Source of the DNA: Abiotrophia defectiva ATCC 49176
Lineage (GTDB): Bacteria > Bacillota > Bacilli > Lactobacillales > Aerococcaceae
Assembly: GCF_000160075.2 (NCBI RefSeq)
Contig: NZ_KI535340.1
Location: 1,451,396-1,515,395 of the forward strand
Direction of reading: 5' to 3'
Length of the DNA stretch: 64,000 bases
In this document: positions 1 to 7,489 of the stretch, one piece after another
Position numbering within the stretch: the first letter of the stretch is position 1
How the letters are laid out: every line of letters starts with the position of its first letter
The notes under the pieces: generated by a model
What the model saw: the letters and a program-made list of their open reading frames with translations, nothing else
Databases searched by the model: none
What the model was told of the DNA's origin: nothing
Position numbers and translations under genes: made by a program

Positions 1-1
1 A

Positions 2-1435
2 ACCAACACCTACCGAAGCACTGAATTTAAAGCAACCAAAGTATGGGCTGGCGACCAAGATGCGACCAAGCGTCCAGCTGTCAAGTTCCAACTCAAACGT
101 GATGGTGCTAACTATGGTGATGCCAAAGACGTACCTCAAGCAGGCGGGGAAGTAACTTGGTCTAACTTGCCATACTACCAAGATGGTAAGACTGACCCAT
201 CTGTCTACACTGTTGAAGAAACAGGTGTAGAAGGTACTGGCTATGATGTAGCTTATAGCGATCAAACCGCAACAAGTGCAACTGTAACCAACACCTACCG
301 CAGCACTGAATTTAAAGCAACCAAAGTATGGGCTGGTGACCAAGACACTACTAAGCGTCCAGCAGCTAAGTTCCAACTTAAGCGTGATGGTGCTAACTAT
401 GGCGATGCCAAAGACGTACCTCAAGCAGGCGGTGAAGTAACTTGGTCTAACTTACCATACTACCAAGATGGTAAGACTGACCCATCTGTCTACACTGTTG
501 AAGAAACAGGCGTAGAAGGTACTGGCTATGATGTAGCTTATAGCAACCAAACCGCTACAAGCGCGACTGTAACCAATACTTACCGTACTACCGAGTTCAA
601 AGTAACCAAGGTATGGGCTGGCGACCAAGATGCAACGAAGCGTCCGTCTGTCAAGTTCCAATTAAAACGTGACGGTGCTAACTATGGCGAAGCTAAGGAT
701 GTACCAAAAGAAGGCGGTTTAGTCACATGGACTAACTTGCCATACTACCAAGATGGTAAGACTGAGGCTTCTGTCTACACTGTTGAAGAATTAACTGAAA
801 CACCAAATGGCTATGAAGTAACCTACACTTCTGATGCTAATGGTAGTGTGACCGTCACAAACACCTTCAAGACAACTGGTTTTGTTGCAAGCAAAGTTTG
901 GAAAGGCGATAAAGATCCTTCAGTTCGTCCTCAAGCTCAATTCCAACTCTACCGTGATGGGGTAGCATATGGCCAACCGCAAGCTGTTCCAACAGTTGAT
1001 GGTCAAGTTGCTTGGACTAACTTACCTTACTACCAAGAAGGTAAGAATGAAGCAAGTGTCTACACTGTTCAAGAAGTACAAGCAGTGGATTCACCATATG
1101 CAGCGACCTATGCTGATCAAACAGCAAGCACTGTGACTGTAACTAACACACTTCAAAACAAAACAACTAGCTTCACTGTTAATAAGCAATGGCGTGGTTT
1201 TGAATCTAACATGAAACGTCCAAATGCTAAATTCCAATTAAAACGTGACGGCCAAGCTTATGGCGAACTTCGTGATGTGCCAAAAGAAGACGGTCAAGTT
1301 GTTTGGACTGATTTACCACTCTATCAAGATGGGACTACTACACCAAGTGTCTACACTGTTGATGAGTTAGATCCAACTAACCAAGGTGGCTATGAATGGA
1401 AGGTTGAGAACTTAACCGCTTCTTCAGCGACGGTT
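2..1435 (+). repeat. Tandem Cna-B coding repeats, period 285 bp
   Basis: Five in-frame repeat units start at 2, 287, 572, 857 and 1142. The first four are exactly 285 bp; the last is 294 bp. Units 1 and 2 are nearly identical in DNA, unit 3 is still close, and units 4 and 5 are much more diverged. This suggests recent unit duplication on the N-terminal side and an old, stable wall-proximal unit. More units probably lie upstream of the window. Confidence 0.9.
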
Positions 1436-1603
1436 ATTAACTCACGTAAGCCAGTCGATCAACCACCAACCCCACCAACTCCTTCTGGTAAGCGTGAATT
1501 ACCTAAGACTGGTGAACATGATACATTCTTAACTGGTTTAGCAGGCTTAAGCTTCTTATTAGCAGCAGCTTATGTCATTTCTCCAGTACGTCGTCGTAAC
1601 TAA
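2..1603 (+). CDS. Cna-B repeat LPXTG surface protein (3' part)
   Basis: C-terminal part of a large cell-wall-anchored surface protein; the reading frame is open at the left edge, so the start and N-terminal domains are missing. Seen: five tandem Cna-B-type beta-sandwich repeats of 95-98 residues, each with a lysine in a KVW-like strand, a YTVEE/YTVQE/YTVDE motif and a closing TVTNT or equivalent Asn, the residues that form Lys-Asn isopeptide bonds in this family. A Pro-rich stretch (PPTPPTPSGK) leads into the sortase signal LPKTG, a hydrophobic segment and a charged RRRN tail. Known of the family: sortase A joins the Thr to peptidoglycan, and Cna-B repeats act as a rigid stalk for an N-terminal adhesin domain. 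The ligand cannot be inferred from this part. A strong terminator follows. Confidence 0.93.
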   Translation, partial: TNTYRSTEFKATKVWAGDQDATKRPAVKFQLKRDGANYGDAKDVPQAGGEVTWSNLPYYQDGKTDPSVYTVEETGVEGTGYDVAYSDQTATSATVTNTYRSTEFKATKVWAGDQDTTKRPAAKFQLKRDGANYGDAKDVPQAGGEVTWSNLPYYQDGKTDPSVYTVEETGVEGTGYDVAYSNQTATSATVTNTYRTTEFKVTKVWAGDQDATKRPSVKFQLKRDGANYGEAKDVPKEGGLVTWTNLPYYQDGKTEASVYTVEELTETPNGYEVTYTSDANGSVTVTNTFKTTGFVASKVWKGDKDPSVRPQAQFQLYRDGVAYGQPQAVPTVDGQVAWTNLPYYQEGKNEASVYTVQEVQAVDSPYAATYADQTASTVTVTNTLQNKTTSFTVNKQWRGFESNMKRPNAKFQLKRDGQAYGELRDVPKEDGQVVWTDLPLYQDGTTTPSVYTVDELDPTNQGGYEWKVENLTASSATVINSRKPVDQPPTPPTPSGKRELPKTGEHDTFLTGLAGLSFLLAAAYVISPVRRRN

Positions 1604-1640
1604 GTTAGTGCGACCAATAGACGCAAACCCTAAATGCGTA

Positions 1641-1671
1641 AAAACTCAGAGCTTGAGCTCTGAGTTTTTTT
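1641..1671 (+). terminator. Intrinsic terminator of the surface-protein gene
   Basis: Perfect stem AAAACTCAGAGCT / AGCTCTGAGTTTT with a 2-base tip, running into seven T residues. It lies 38 bases after the stop codon. Confidence 0.9.
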
Positions 1672-1684
1672 GTACTTAGGGCCT

Positions 1685-1711
1685 AAAAAAACTCCCCTTC
1701 GTATAGGGGAG
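1685..1711 (-). terminator. Intrinsic terminator of the HAD gene (minus strand)
   Basis: Read on the minus strand, CTCCCC and GGGGAG pair around an 8-base loop and are followed by seven T residues. It lies just after the stop of the leftward HAD gene and faces the previous terminator, as expected between convergent genes. Confidence 0.85.
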
Positions 1712-1719
1712 GGATTTGC

Positions 1720-2529
1720 TTATAGTTTGAAGAATTCAACCAAGTAACGAGCTAAGCCGTCTTGATCATTTGTGTAAGATGTTATATCGTTAGCAATTGC
1801 TTTAAGTGGTTCAATGGCATTTGCCATGGCTACACCACGTCCGGCATAAGCTATCATCGATAGGTCATTGTGTTGGTCGCCAAAAGCCATGATATGAGAA
1901 TTGGGAATATGGTAGAACTGGGCTAAGCGATCAATCCCATAAGCTTTGTTAACTCCTTTTTGGACGACTTCTAAGAAGGGAAGGTTGCCGCCCCAAGTAT
2001 CAATATCCACCTGTTGTCCATATTCTTTTAAGAGTAATTTCTTAATTGACTCTTGAGTCTCAGCGGTTGAAAAGACGCTAAGTGATGTCGGGCCAAAGGT
2101 CAAACTCTCTGGAGTCATCAAGGTAAGATCATTTGGATCAACCTGGAAAAAGGGACTATCCGGAATATCATAACTAGAGACAAAGACGTAACCGGGACCT
2201 TCAGCACAGACTAGGGAAACACCTAGGTCTCGACTTTGATCCATAATTTTGAGCGCTAATTCCCGTGGGACTTCTGCTTCATAGCGTGCTTGCCAGTTGG
2301 GACGGCCAGGATAGTGGCCATAAGCTCCATTAAGGTTAAGAATTGGTGCCTGAGGGTCAATCGCCTTGTAAAACTGTTGGCTATTGCGGTAAGGCCGCCC
2401 AGTGGCGATAACGACGAGGTGTCCCATATCCCGTACTTGTTGCAGTACTTGAATGGTGTAGGGACTTAATTGTGATTGGTTATTTAAGGTTGTGCCATCT
2501 AAATCAATGGCGATGAGATAGGCTTGCAT
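1720..2529 (-). CDS. Cof-type HAD-IIB family sugar-phosphate phosphatase
   Basis: A 269-residue cytoplasmic HAD-superfamily hydrolase. Seen: motif I DLDGT near residue 9 with the nucleophilic and acid/base Asp; motif II around IATGRPY; a conserved Lys near NKAYGI; and motif IV GDQHNDLSMI binding Mg2+. The alpha/beta cap between motifs II and III is the IIB (Cof) type. Members dephosphorylate sugar phosphates, FMN or PLP, and the substrate cannot be read from sequence. The frame can be extended upstream by 21 residues, but GGAGGA lies 5-6 bases before the ATG at 2529 and the conserved domain begins right there. A good promoter lies upstream. It is a stand-alone leftward gene. Confidence 0.92.
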   Translation of the reverse strand: MQAYLIAIDLDGTTLNNQSQLSPYTIQVLQQVRDMGHLVVIATGRPYRNSQQFYKAIDPQAPILNLNGAYGHYPGRPNWQARYEAEVPRELALKIMDQSRDLGVSLVCAEGPGYVFVSSYDIPDSPFFQVDPNDLTLMTPESLTFGPTSLSVFSTAETQESIKKLLLKEYGQQVDIDTWGGNLPFLEVVQKGVNKAYGIDRLAQFYHIPNSHIMAFGDQHNDLSMIAYAGRGVAMANAIEPLKAIANDITSYTNDQDGLARYLVEFFKL

Positions 2530-2550
2530 GGAAATCCTCCTTATCATCTT

Positions 2551-2579
2551 AGTATAGCCATTTCTGCCTTGGCTTTCAA
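2551..2579 (-). promoter_or_regulatory. SigA-type promoter of the HAD gene
   Basis: On the minus strand: TTGAAA (2574-2579), a 17-base spacer, TATACT (2551-2556). The -10 box lies about 20 bases upstream of the ATG at 2529. Confidence 0.75.
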
Positions 2580-2601
2580 CTCTTAATGACAAGCAAGATG
2601 C

Positions 2602-2629
2602 TTGATTTTTCTATTAAATAGCTTAAAAT
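2602..2629 (+). promoter_or_regulatory. Probable promoter of the DUF59-rhodanese operon
   Basis: TTGATT (2602-2607), a 16-base spacer and TAAAAT (2624-2629), 35 bases before the first gene. Near-consensus boxes; not otherwise supported. Confidence 0.5.
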
Positions 2630-2664
2630 GAAGGAGTAATTGCCAAGGAAAGGGGCTTGTGACC

Positions 2665-2988
2665 ATGAGTCAAGAACTAACAGAAAAACTACAGACCCAG
2701 ATTCAAACCGCTTTGGAAGAAGTGATTGACCCAGAACTGGGAATTGATATCGTCAATCTTGGCTTGGTTTATGAAGTCGATTTAAGCGAAGAAGGGGTCT
2801 GTGAAGTTCAGATGACCTTGACCACAATTGGTTGTCCTTTAGCAGACGTTATCATCAATGATGTCAAACGAGCTTTGCTTAAGATTGACCAAATTAAAGA
2901 AGTTAAGGTTGAGTTGGTTTGGTATCCAGCTTGGGACCCAAGTCGCATGAGTCGCTATGCCCGTATCGCCTTAGGCGTTAAATTATAG
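2665..2988 (+). CDS. DUF59/MIP18 family metal-sulfur cluster protein (SufT-like)
   Basis: A 107-residue protein that is essentially one MIP18 (DUF59) domain. Seen: the family signature EEVIDPELGIDIVNLGLVY and the conserved Cys in TLTTIGCPLAD, followed by the WYPAWDPSRMS block typical of the SufT/PaaD-like group. Known: these proteins help assemble or deliver Fe-S clusters to target enzymes. A GTG at 2659 in the same frame is an alternative start; the ATG at 2665 sits 9 bases after GGGG. It is followed after 10 bases by a rhodanese gene, so a sulfur-related two-gene unit is plausible, but that is inference. Confidence 0.88.
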   Translation: MSQELTEKLQTQIQTALEEVIDPELGIDIVNLGLVYEVDLSEEGVCEVQMTLTTIGCPLADVIINDVKRALLKIDQIKEVKVELVWYPAWDPSRMSRYARIALGVKL

Positions 2989-2998
2989 GAGGGATATT

Positions 2999-3283
2999 AT
3001 GCGTGAGTTAGCAGATTTACGAGCCGTTGAGGATTTCAAAGCACAAAATCCAGAGGGACTAGTCATTGATGTTCGGTCTCAAGCGGACTATGAAGAAGGG
3101 CATATGGAGGGAGCACTGCATCATCCTGAGGAAACTATCTTGACGGATTTAGCTGATAGAGACAAGACTTTACCAATTGCGGTTTACTGTAACCGAGGTA
3201 TTAAGTCACGCCGTGTAGCCCAAAGTCTCGAAGCAGCTGGCTTCAGCAACATTTATAATTATACACCTGGTTTAAAAGGTTAA
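2999..3283 (+). CDS. Rhodanese-like domain protein
   Basis: A 94-residue single-domain rhodanese. Seen: LVIDVRSQADYEEGHMEGALHHP, the usual entry of the fold, and the active-site loop YCNRGIKSRRVA with the catalytic Cys and an Arg-rich anion pocket. Known: the Cys carries a persulfide and passes sulfur to acceptors. It has a good AGGAGG-like site (GGAGGGATATT) and follows the DUF59 gene by 10 bases, so both are probably on one transcript. Single-domain rhodaneses are not specific to one pathway, so the physiological acceptor is unknown. Confidence 0.9.
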   Translation: MRELADLRAVEDFKAQNPEGLVIDVRSQADYEEGHMEGALHHPEETILTDLADRDKTLPIAVYCNRGIKSRRVAQSLEAAGFSNIYNYTPGLKG

Positions 3284-3293
3284 GAAAAGTTTA

Positions 3294-3335
3294 AAGTCAA
3301 AAAAGGTCAGATAAAACTCTTGACCTTTTTTGACT
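3294..3335. promoter_or_regulatory. Two inverted CtsR-type heptad operators before clpB
   Basis: AGTCAAAAAAGGTCAGA (3294-3310) matches the CtsR box (two GTCAAA heptads separated by three bases). The complementary strand from 3335 down reads AGTCAAAAAAGGTCAAG. The two boxes form a large inverted repeat that covers the clpB -35 element. CtsR is the known repressor of clp genes in low-GC Gram-positives; ctsR itself is not in this window. The same palindrome followed by T-rich DNA could also end the upstream rhodanese transcript. Confidence 0.8.
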
Positions 3336-3348
3336 TTTGGTCTATACT
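3320..3348 (+). promoter_or_regulatory. clpB promoter
   Basis: TTGACC (3320-3325), a 17-base spacer and TATACT (3343-3348). The -35 box is part of the second CtsR heptad pair, so repressor binding would block RNA polymerase directly. Confidence 0.8.
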
Positions 3349-3433
3349 AAGAATGTGCCCAAGATTGGGCTATTATTAAACACTAAAAACACTGACTATT
3401 TTTGACCAAATAACGATAAAGGAAGGTGCTAAG

Positions 3434-6037
3434 ATGATTGAAAAAATGACAACAACCATGCAAGAAGCTTTGGGTCAAGCGCAACAGATTGCCATAACCC
3501 GGCAACATCAGGAAATTGATATTCCTCATCTCTGGCATGTTCTGATTCAACCTAATGAATTTGCGGCCCGTCTCTATGAAGAAATTGGCGTCCCTATGGA
3601 AGAGTTCCGACACTTAGTCAATAAAGAGATTGACGCGCTTAGCGTTGTATCAGGAAGTAATGTTCAGTATGGCCAAGCGATTAGCCAACGACTTAACCAG
3701 CTTTTTGTAGCAGCAAATCAGATTGCTAAAGACAATCAGGATGAATTTTTATCTACTGAAGTTGTTCTATTAGCGCTTTACAAGCAAAAGGGTAATCCCT
3801 TGACTCAATTCTTGAATCAACATGATATCAGTGAGTCTAGATTAAAAGAACGTATCGATCAATTGAGAGGAGGATCACGCGTGACATCACAAAATCAAGA
3901 AGAAACCTATGAAGCTTTGGCCAAGTATGCTACAAACCTTGTCCAAGCCGTAAGAGAAAATAAACTAGATCCAGTCATCGGACGTGACGAAGAAATTCGC
4001 GATGTTATCCGAATTCTATCACGTAAGACTAAGAATAATCCAGTCTTAATCGGGGAACCAGGTGTTGGTAAGACTGCCATTGTGGAAGGCTTGGCCCATC
4101 GTATTGTAAGACGCGATGTACCTGAAAACCTCAAAGACAAGGAAATCTATAGCCTTGATATGGGGGCCTTGATTGCAGGCGCCAAGTATCGCGGTGAATT
4201 TGAAGAACGTCTTAAGGCCGTTCTCAAAGAAGTGAAGCAATCAGAAGGTAGAATCTTGCTCTTCATTGATGAGATTCACCTGATTGTAGGGGCAGGTAAG
4301 ACAGATGGCGCTATGGACGCCGGTAACTTGCTCAAACCTATGTTAGCGCGTGGGGAGTTACACTGTATTGGTGCCACTACCTTAGACGAATACCGTGAGA
4401 ACATTGAAAAGGATAAGGCCTTGGAACGTCGTTTCCAACGGGTGCTAGTTCAAGAGCCAACTGTGGAAGATACTATTTCCATCTTACGGGGGCTTAAGGA
4501 ACGCTTCGAAATCCACCACGGGGTTAACATTCATGACAATGCCTTGGTGGCAGCGGCTATCCTGTCCAACCGCTACATTACTGATCGCTTCTTACCTGAT
4601 AAGGCCATCGACTTAGTTGACGAAGCCTGTGCTACCATTCGGGTGGAAATTAACTCTATGCCGACAGAAATGGACCAAGTCAATCGGCGTCTCATGCAAC
4701 TTGAAATCGAAGAAGCGGCACTTAAGAAGGAACATGACGAAGCAAGTAAGAAACGCTTAGAGAACTTACAAGAAGAATTGGCTGATTTACGCGAACAAGC
4801 CAACATGCTCAAAATGCGTTGGGAAATCGAGAAAGAAGCTTCAAACAAAATGCGTGACAAACGCCTTGAGTTAGAAGCGGCTCGCCATCAACTCGAAGAA
4901 GCAGAGGCTAGCTACGATCTGGAAAAAGCAGCCGTACTCCGTCATGGTAAAATTCCACAATTAGAGAAGGAATTAGCAGAACTTGAAGCCAAAGAAACGG
5001 TGCCACGTCATGAACGTCTGACCCAAGAATCAGTGACTGACGAGGAAATCGCGCAAGTGGTAGGTCGATTGACAGGTATTCCAGTTAATCGACTGGTTGA
5101 AGGTGAGCGGGAGAAATTACTCAAGCTTAGCGACACCCTACATGAACGCGTCATTGGTCAGGATGAAGCGGTTGATAAGGTAGCAGAAGCTGTCCTACGT
5201 TCTCGTGCCGGCTTACAAAACCCTAACCGTCCAATTGGGTCCTTCCTCTTCTTAGGACCTACCGGGGTAGGGAAGACAGAGTTAGCCAAAGCCTTGGCTG
5301 AAACTCTCTTTGACTCTGAGAGCCATCTGGTTCGGATTGATATGTCCGAGTATATGGAGAAACACAATGTCTCTCGTCTAGTAGGGGCTCCTCCAGGCTA
5401 TGTGGGTTATGAAGAGGGCGGTCAATTAACGGAAGCCGTACGTCGGACACCTTATACCATTGTCTTATTAGATGAAATTGAAAAGGCCCACCCAGACGTC
5501 TTCAATATCCTGCTCCAAGTTCTTGACGACGGTCGCTTGACCGACTCTAAAGGTCGGACTGTTGACTTCAAGAATACAGTGCTGATTATGACCTCTAATA
5601 TTGGCTCAAGCCTCTTGTTAGAAGGAGTAGAGGACGATGGCAGCATCAATCCAGAGACCGCATCTCAAGTGCGCCAACTCTTGCGTCAACACTTCAAGCC
5701 AGAGTTCCTCAACCGGATTGACGACACCGTACTCTTTACACCATTGGCTCAAAGCCACATGAATAAGATTGTCTTCAAGCTCCTGAAGGGACTGCAAGAA
5801 CGTTTGGCTTACCAAGATATTAGCCTTGAATTAGATGATCAAGCAGCCACTTGGTTAGCTCATAATGGCTATGATCCTGTCTATGGGGCACGTCCACTTA
5901 TGCGCTACATGACGCGTGAATTAGAAACGCCATTAGCTAAGGCCATCATTGCAGGGGACATTCAACCTAACTCTCATGTGACGGTGCACTTAGAGGATGA
6001 CCACCTAGTCTTTGAATCTAAACCTAATCAAGAATAA
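3434..6037 (+). CDS. clpB: ATP-dependent disaggregase ClpB
   Basis: An 867-residue Hsp100 chaperone that extracts polypeptides from aggregates together with DnaK, DnaJ and GrpE, all encoded at the end of the host part of this window. Seen: an N-terminal Clp repeat domain (about 1-150); AAA-1 with Walker A GEPGVGKT near residue 206 and Walker B LLFIDEIH; a long Leu/Glu-rich middle coiled coil (about 400-530) typical of ClpB and absent from ClpC-only regulators; AAA-2 with GPTGVGKT near 606 and [10 protein letters not shown]; and a C-terminal cap. The length is standard for ClpB. ATG 3434 follows GGAAGG by 7 bases. Control is by the CtsR-type operators upstream. A palindromic terminator follows the stop. 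Confidence 0.98.
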   Translation: MIEKMTTTMQEALGQAQQIAITRQHQEIDIPHLWHVLIQPNEFAARLYEEIGVPMEEFRHLVNKEIDALSVVSGSNVQYGQAISQRLNQLFVAANQIAKDNQDEFLSTEVVLLALYKQKGNPLTQFLNQHDISESRLKERIDQLRGGSRVTSQNQEETYEALAKYATNLVQAVRENKLDPVIGRDEEIRDVIRILSRKTKNNPVLIGEPGVGKTAIVEGLAHRIVRRDVPENLKDKEIYSLDMGALIAGAKYRGEFEERLKAVLKEVKQSEGRILLFIDEIHLIVGAGKTDGAMDAGNLLKPMLARGELHCIGATTLDEYRENIEKDKALERRFQRVLVQEPTVEDTISILRGLKERFEIHHGVNIHDNALVAAAILSNRYITDRFLPDKAIDLVDEACATIRVEINSMPTEMDQVNRRLMQLEIEEAALKKEHDEASKKRLENLQEELADLREQANMLKMRWEIEKEASNKMRDKRLELEAARHQLEEAEASYDLEKAAVLRHGKIPQLEKELAELEAKETVPRHERLTQESVTDEEIAQVVGRLTGIPVNRLVEGEREKLLKLSDTLHERVIGQDEAVDKVAEAVLRSRAGLQNPNRPIGSFLFLGPTGVGKTELAKALAETLFDSESHLVRIDMSEYMEKHNVSRLVGAPPGYVGYEEGGQLTEAVRRTPYTIVLLDEIEKAHPDVFNILLQVLDDGRLTDSKGRTVDFKNTVLIMTSNIGSSLLLEGVEDDGSINPETASQVRQLLRQHFKPEFLNRIDDTVLFTPLAQSHMNKIVFKLLKGLQERLAYQDISLELDDQAATWLAHNGYDPVYGARPLMRYMTRELETPLAKAIIAGDIQPNSHVTVHLEDDHLVFESKPNQE
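3865..3883 (+). promoter_or_regulatory. Internal ribosome site and GTG start inside clpB
   Basis: GAGAGGAGGA (3865-3874) lies 7 bases before an in-frame GTG (3881-3883), codon 150. This is the place where E. coli ClpB is known to start its short form lacking the N-domain (Val149). A second, N-domain-less ClpB of about 80 kDa is therefore likely. Confidence 0.75.
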
Positions 6038-6041
6038 GGTC

Positions 6042-6078
6042 AAAAAAGATGACTAAGTTAACTTAGTCATCTTTTTTT
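6042..6078 (+). terminator. clpB terminator
   Basis: A 34-base perfect palindrome, arm AAAAAGATGACTAAGTT, ending in a T run. It lies a few bases after the clpB stop and could work in both directions. Confidence 0.92.
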
Positions 6079-6227
6079 ATGTTTAAATTTTGCTTGAGCT
6101 AACTTCTAAGTTACTTGACTTTCCTTTTTAGCTGGCGTAAGGTAAAATTAAGAAGAAAGAGTTTATTTTATACGATGATTCCAATCCCAAGCCTGGTTTC
6201 AAGCTTAGGATTGCTAGGAGGAGCGCT

Positions 6228-7367
6228 ATGGCACGCTACGATAAATATATAATGAAATACATTGGTTTAGTCACCTTAATTGTCTTAGGGGTCTGGAACT
6301 GGAACTCCCTTATGGGTCTTGTCGGATCCATCTATAAGACCTTAGGGCCTATTATTAATGGGGCGATTTTCGCCTATATCTTGAATCTACTCATGGTGCG
6401 CTATGAGGGGTTACTGACCAAAGTCCAAGGACAAGTACCTGGTGTCAAATCACTAAAACGCCCGGTATCTATGTTTTTATCACTTTTAACCTTTGTCCTA
6501 GCAGTGATTATGATTTTGGTTCTGGTTTTGCCGCAATTGTCAACAGCCATCAGCCGCTTTATTGAGGTAATTCCAGGTGTCAGCACTTGGCTTCAGAGAG
6601 CGATTGAAGAATACGATGCTTATTTCCCTCAGTTGCAGACCCTCATGTCCCAGCTTAATATCAACTGGGGGAGTTTGATTCAACAGTCCATGACGGTGCT
6701 CAATACCTTGTCTTCTAATTTTCTCAATATTACCTTCAACACCATTACTGGCGTGGCCTCCAATACCATTAACTCCATCCTGTCCTTGATGGTGGCCCTC
6801 TATATTTTGGGGTCTAAGGAACGTCTTTTGCTACAGGGTAAGCGAGTGATTATGGCCTACTTGAAACCTAGTCACGCTCAGACTTTATTAGACATTATTC
6901 GCCTAATGAATGAATCCTTCACCAATTTCTTCGTGGGGATGACCTTGGAAGGCATCATTCTGGGCAGCCTAGTCACCGTTGCTGCCAGCATCTTCAATCT
7001 GCCATATGCGGGGATGTTAGGAGTGATTGCTGGGGTTATGGCCCTAATTCCAATTATTGGTGGCTATATCTCTGCAGCAGTAGGGACTTTGATGCTGTTG
7101 GCTGTTTCACCAAGCCAGGCCCTCTTTTACTTAGTCATGGTCATCATTATCATGCAGCTGGAAGGGAACCTAATCTATCCACGTGTGGTCGGGGGATCTA
7201 TTGGGTTACCAGGTCTCTGGGTCTTAGTGGCCTTCACAGTCGGTGGCGGCTTAATGGGAATCTCAGGTATGATTCTGGGGATCCCATTAGCGGCGACCCT
7301 CTACAAACTATTGGGTCGAGATGTCCTCATGCGGGAGAAGCGTCAAACCTTGACTATTCTTGAATAA
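6228..7367 (+). CDS. AI-2E family transporter
   Basis: A 379-residue polytopic membrane protein of the AI-2 exporter (UPF0118, TqsA/YdiK-like) superfamily. Seen: about eight hydrophobic segments, two near the N-terminus, a soluble region around residues 105-175, then clustered helices; and the C-terminal family block with GVIAGVMALIPIIGGYIS and LEGNLIYPRVVGGSIGLPGLWVL. Members export diverse small molecules or act as cation/proton antiporters; despite the name few handle AI-2, so the substrate is open. GGAGGAGCGCT precedes ATG 6228. It stands alone between two terminators. Confidence 0.92.
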   Translation: MARYDKYIMKYIGLVTLIVLGVWNWNSLMGLVGSIYKTLGPIINGAIFAYILNLLMVRYEGLLTKVQGQVPGVKSLKRPVSMFLSLLTFVLAVIMILVLVLPQLSTAISRFIEVIPGVSTWLQRAIEEYDAYFPQLQTLMSQLNINWGSLIQQSMTVLNTLSSNFLNITFNTITGVASNTINSILSLMVALYILGSKERLLLQGKRVIMAYLKPSHAQTLLDIIRLMNESFTNFFVGMTLEGIILGSLVTVAASIFNLPYAGMLGVIAGVMALIPIIGGYISAAVGTLMLLAVSPSQALFYLVMVIIIMQLEGNLIYPRVVGGSIGLPGLWVLVAFTVGGGLMGISGMILGIPLAATLYKLLGRDVLMREKRQTLTILE

Positions 7368-7372
7368 GTTAG

Positions 7373-7403
7373 ATAGCGAGAGCATGGCTGCTCTCGCTAT
7401 TTT
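7373..7403 (+). terminator. Terminator of the AI-2E family gene
   Basis: Stem ATAGCGAGAGCA / TGCTCTCGCTAT with a TGGC loop, followed by TTTTG. It directly follows the stop codon. Confidence 0.85.
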
Positions 7404-7489
7404 GATAGGATTATTTGGTGACTGGAGAGGCTTTATGTTATAATTGAACTAACAATTTTATCCTTTTCGAGGGTAAGGAGGTTAATAAT

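Noticed and set aside
452-661. Open frame on the minus strand inside the Cna-B repeats
   Set aside because: It is a shadow of the repeat codons; no ribosome site and no domain, and the repeat structure on the + strand is certain.
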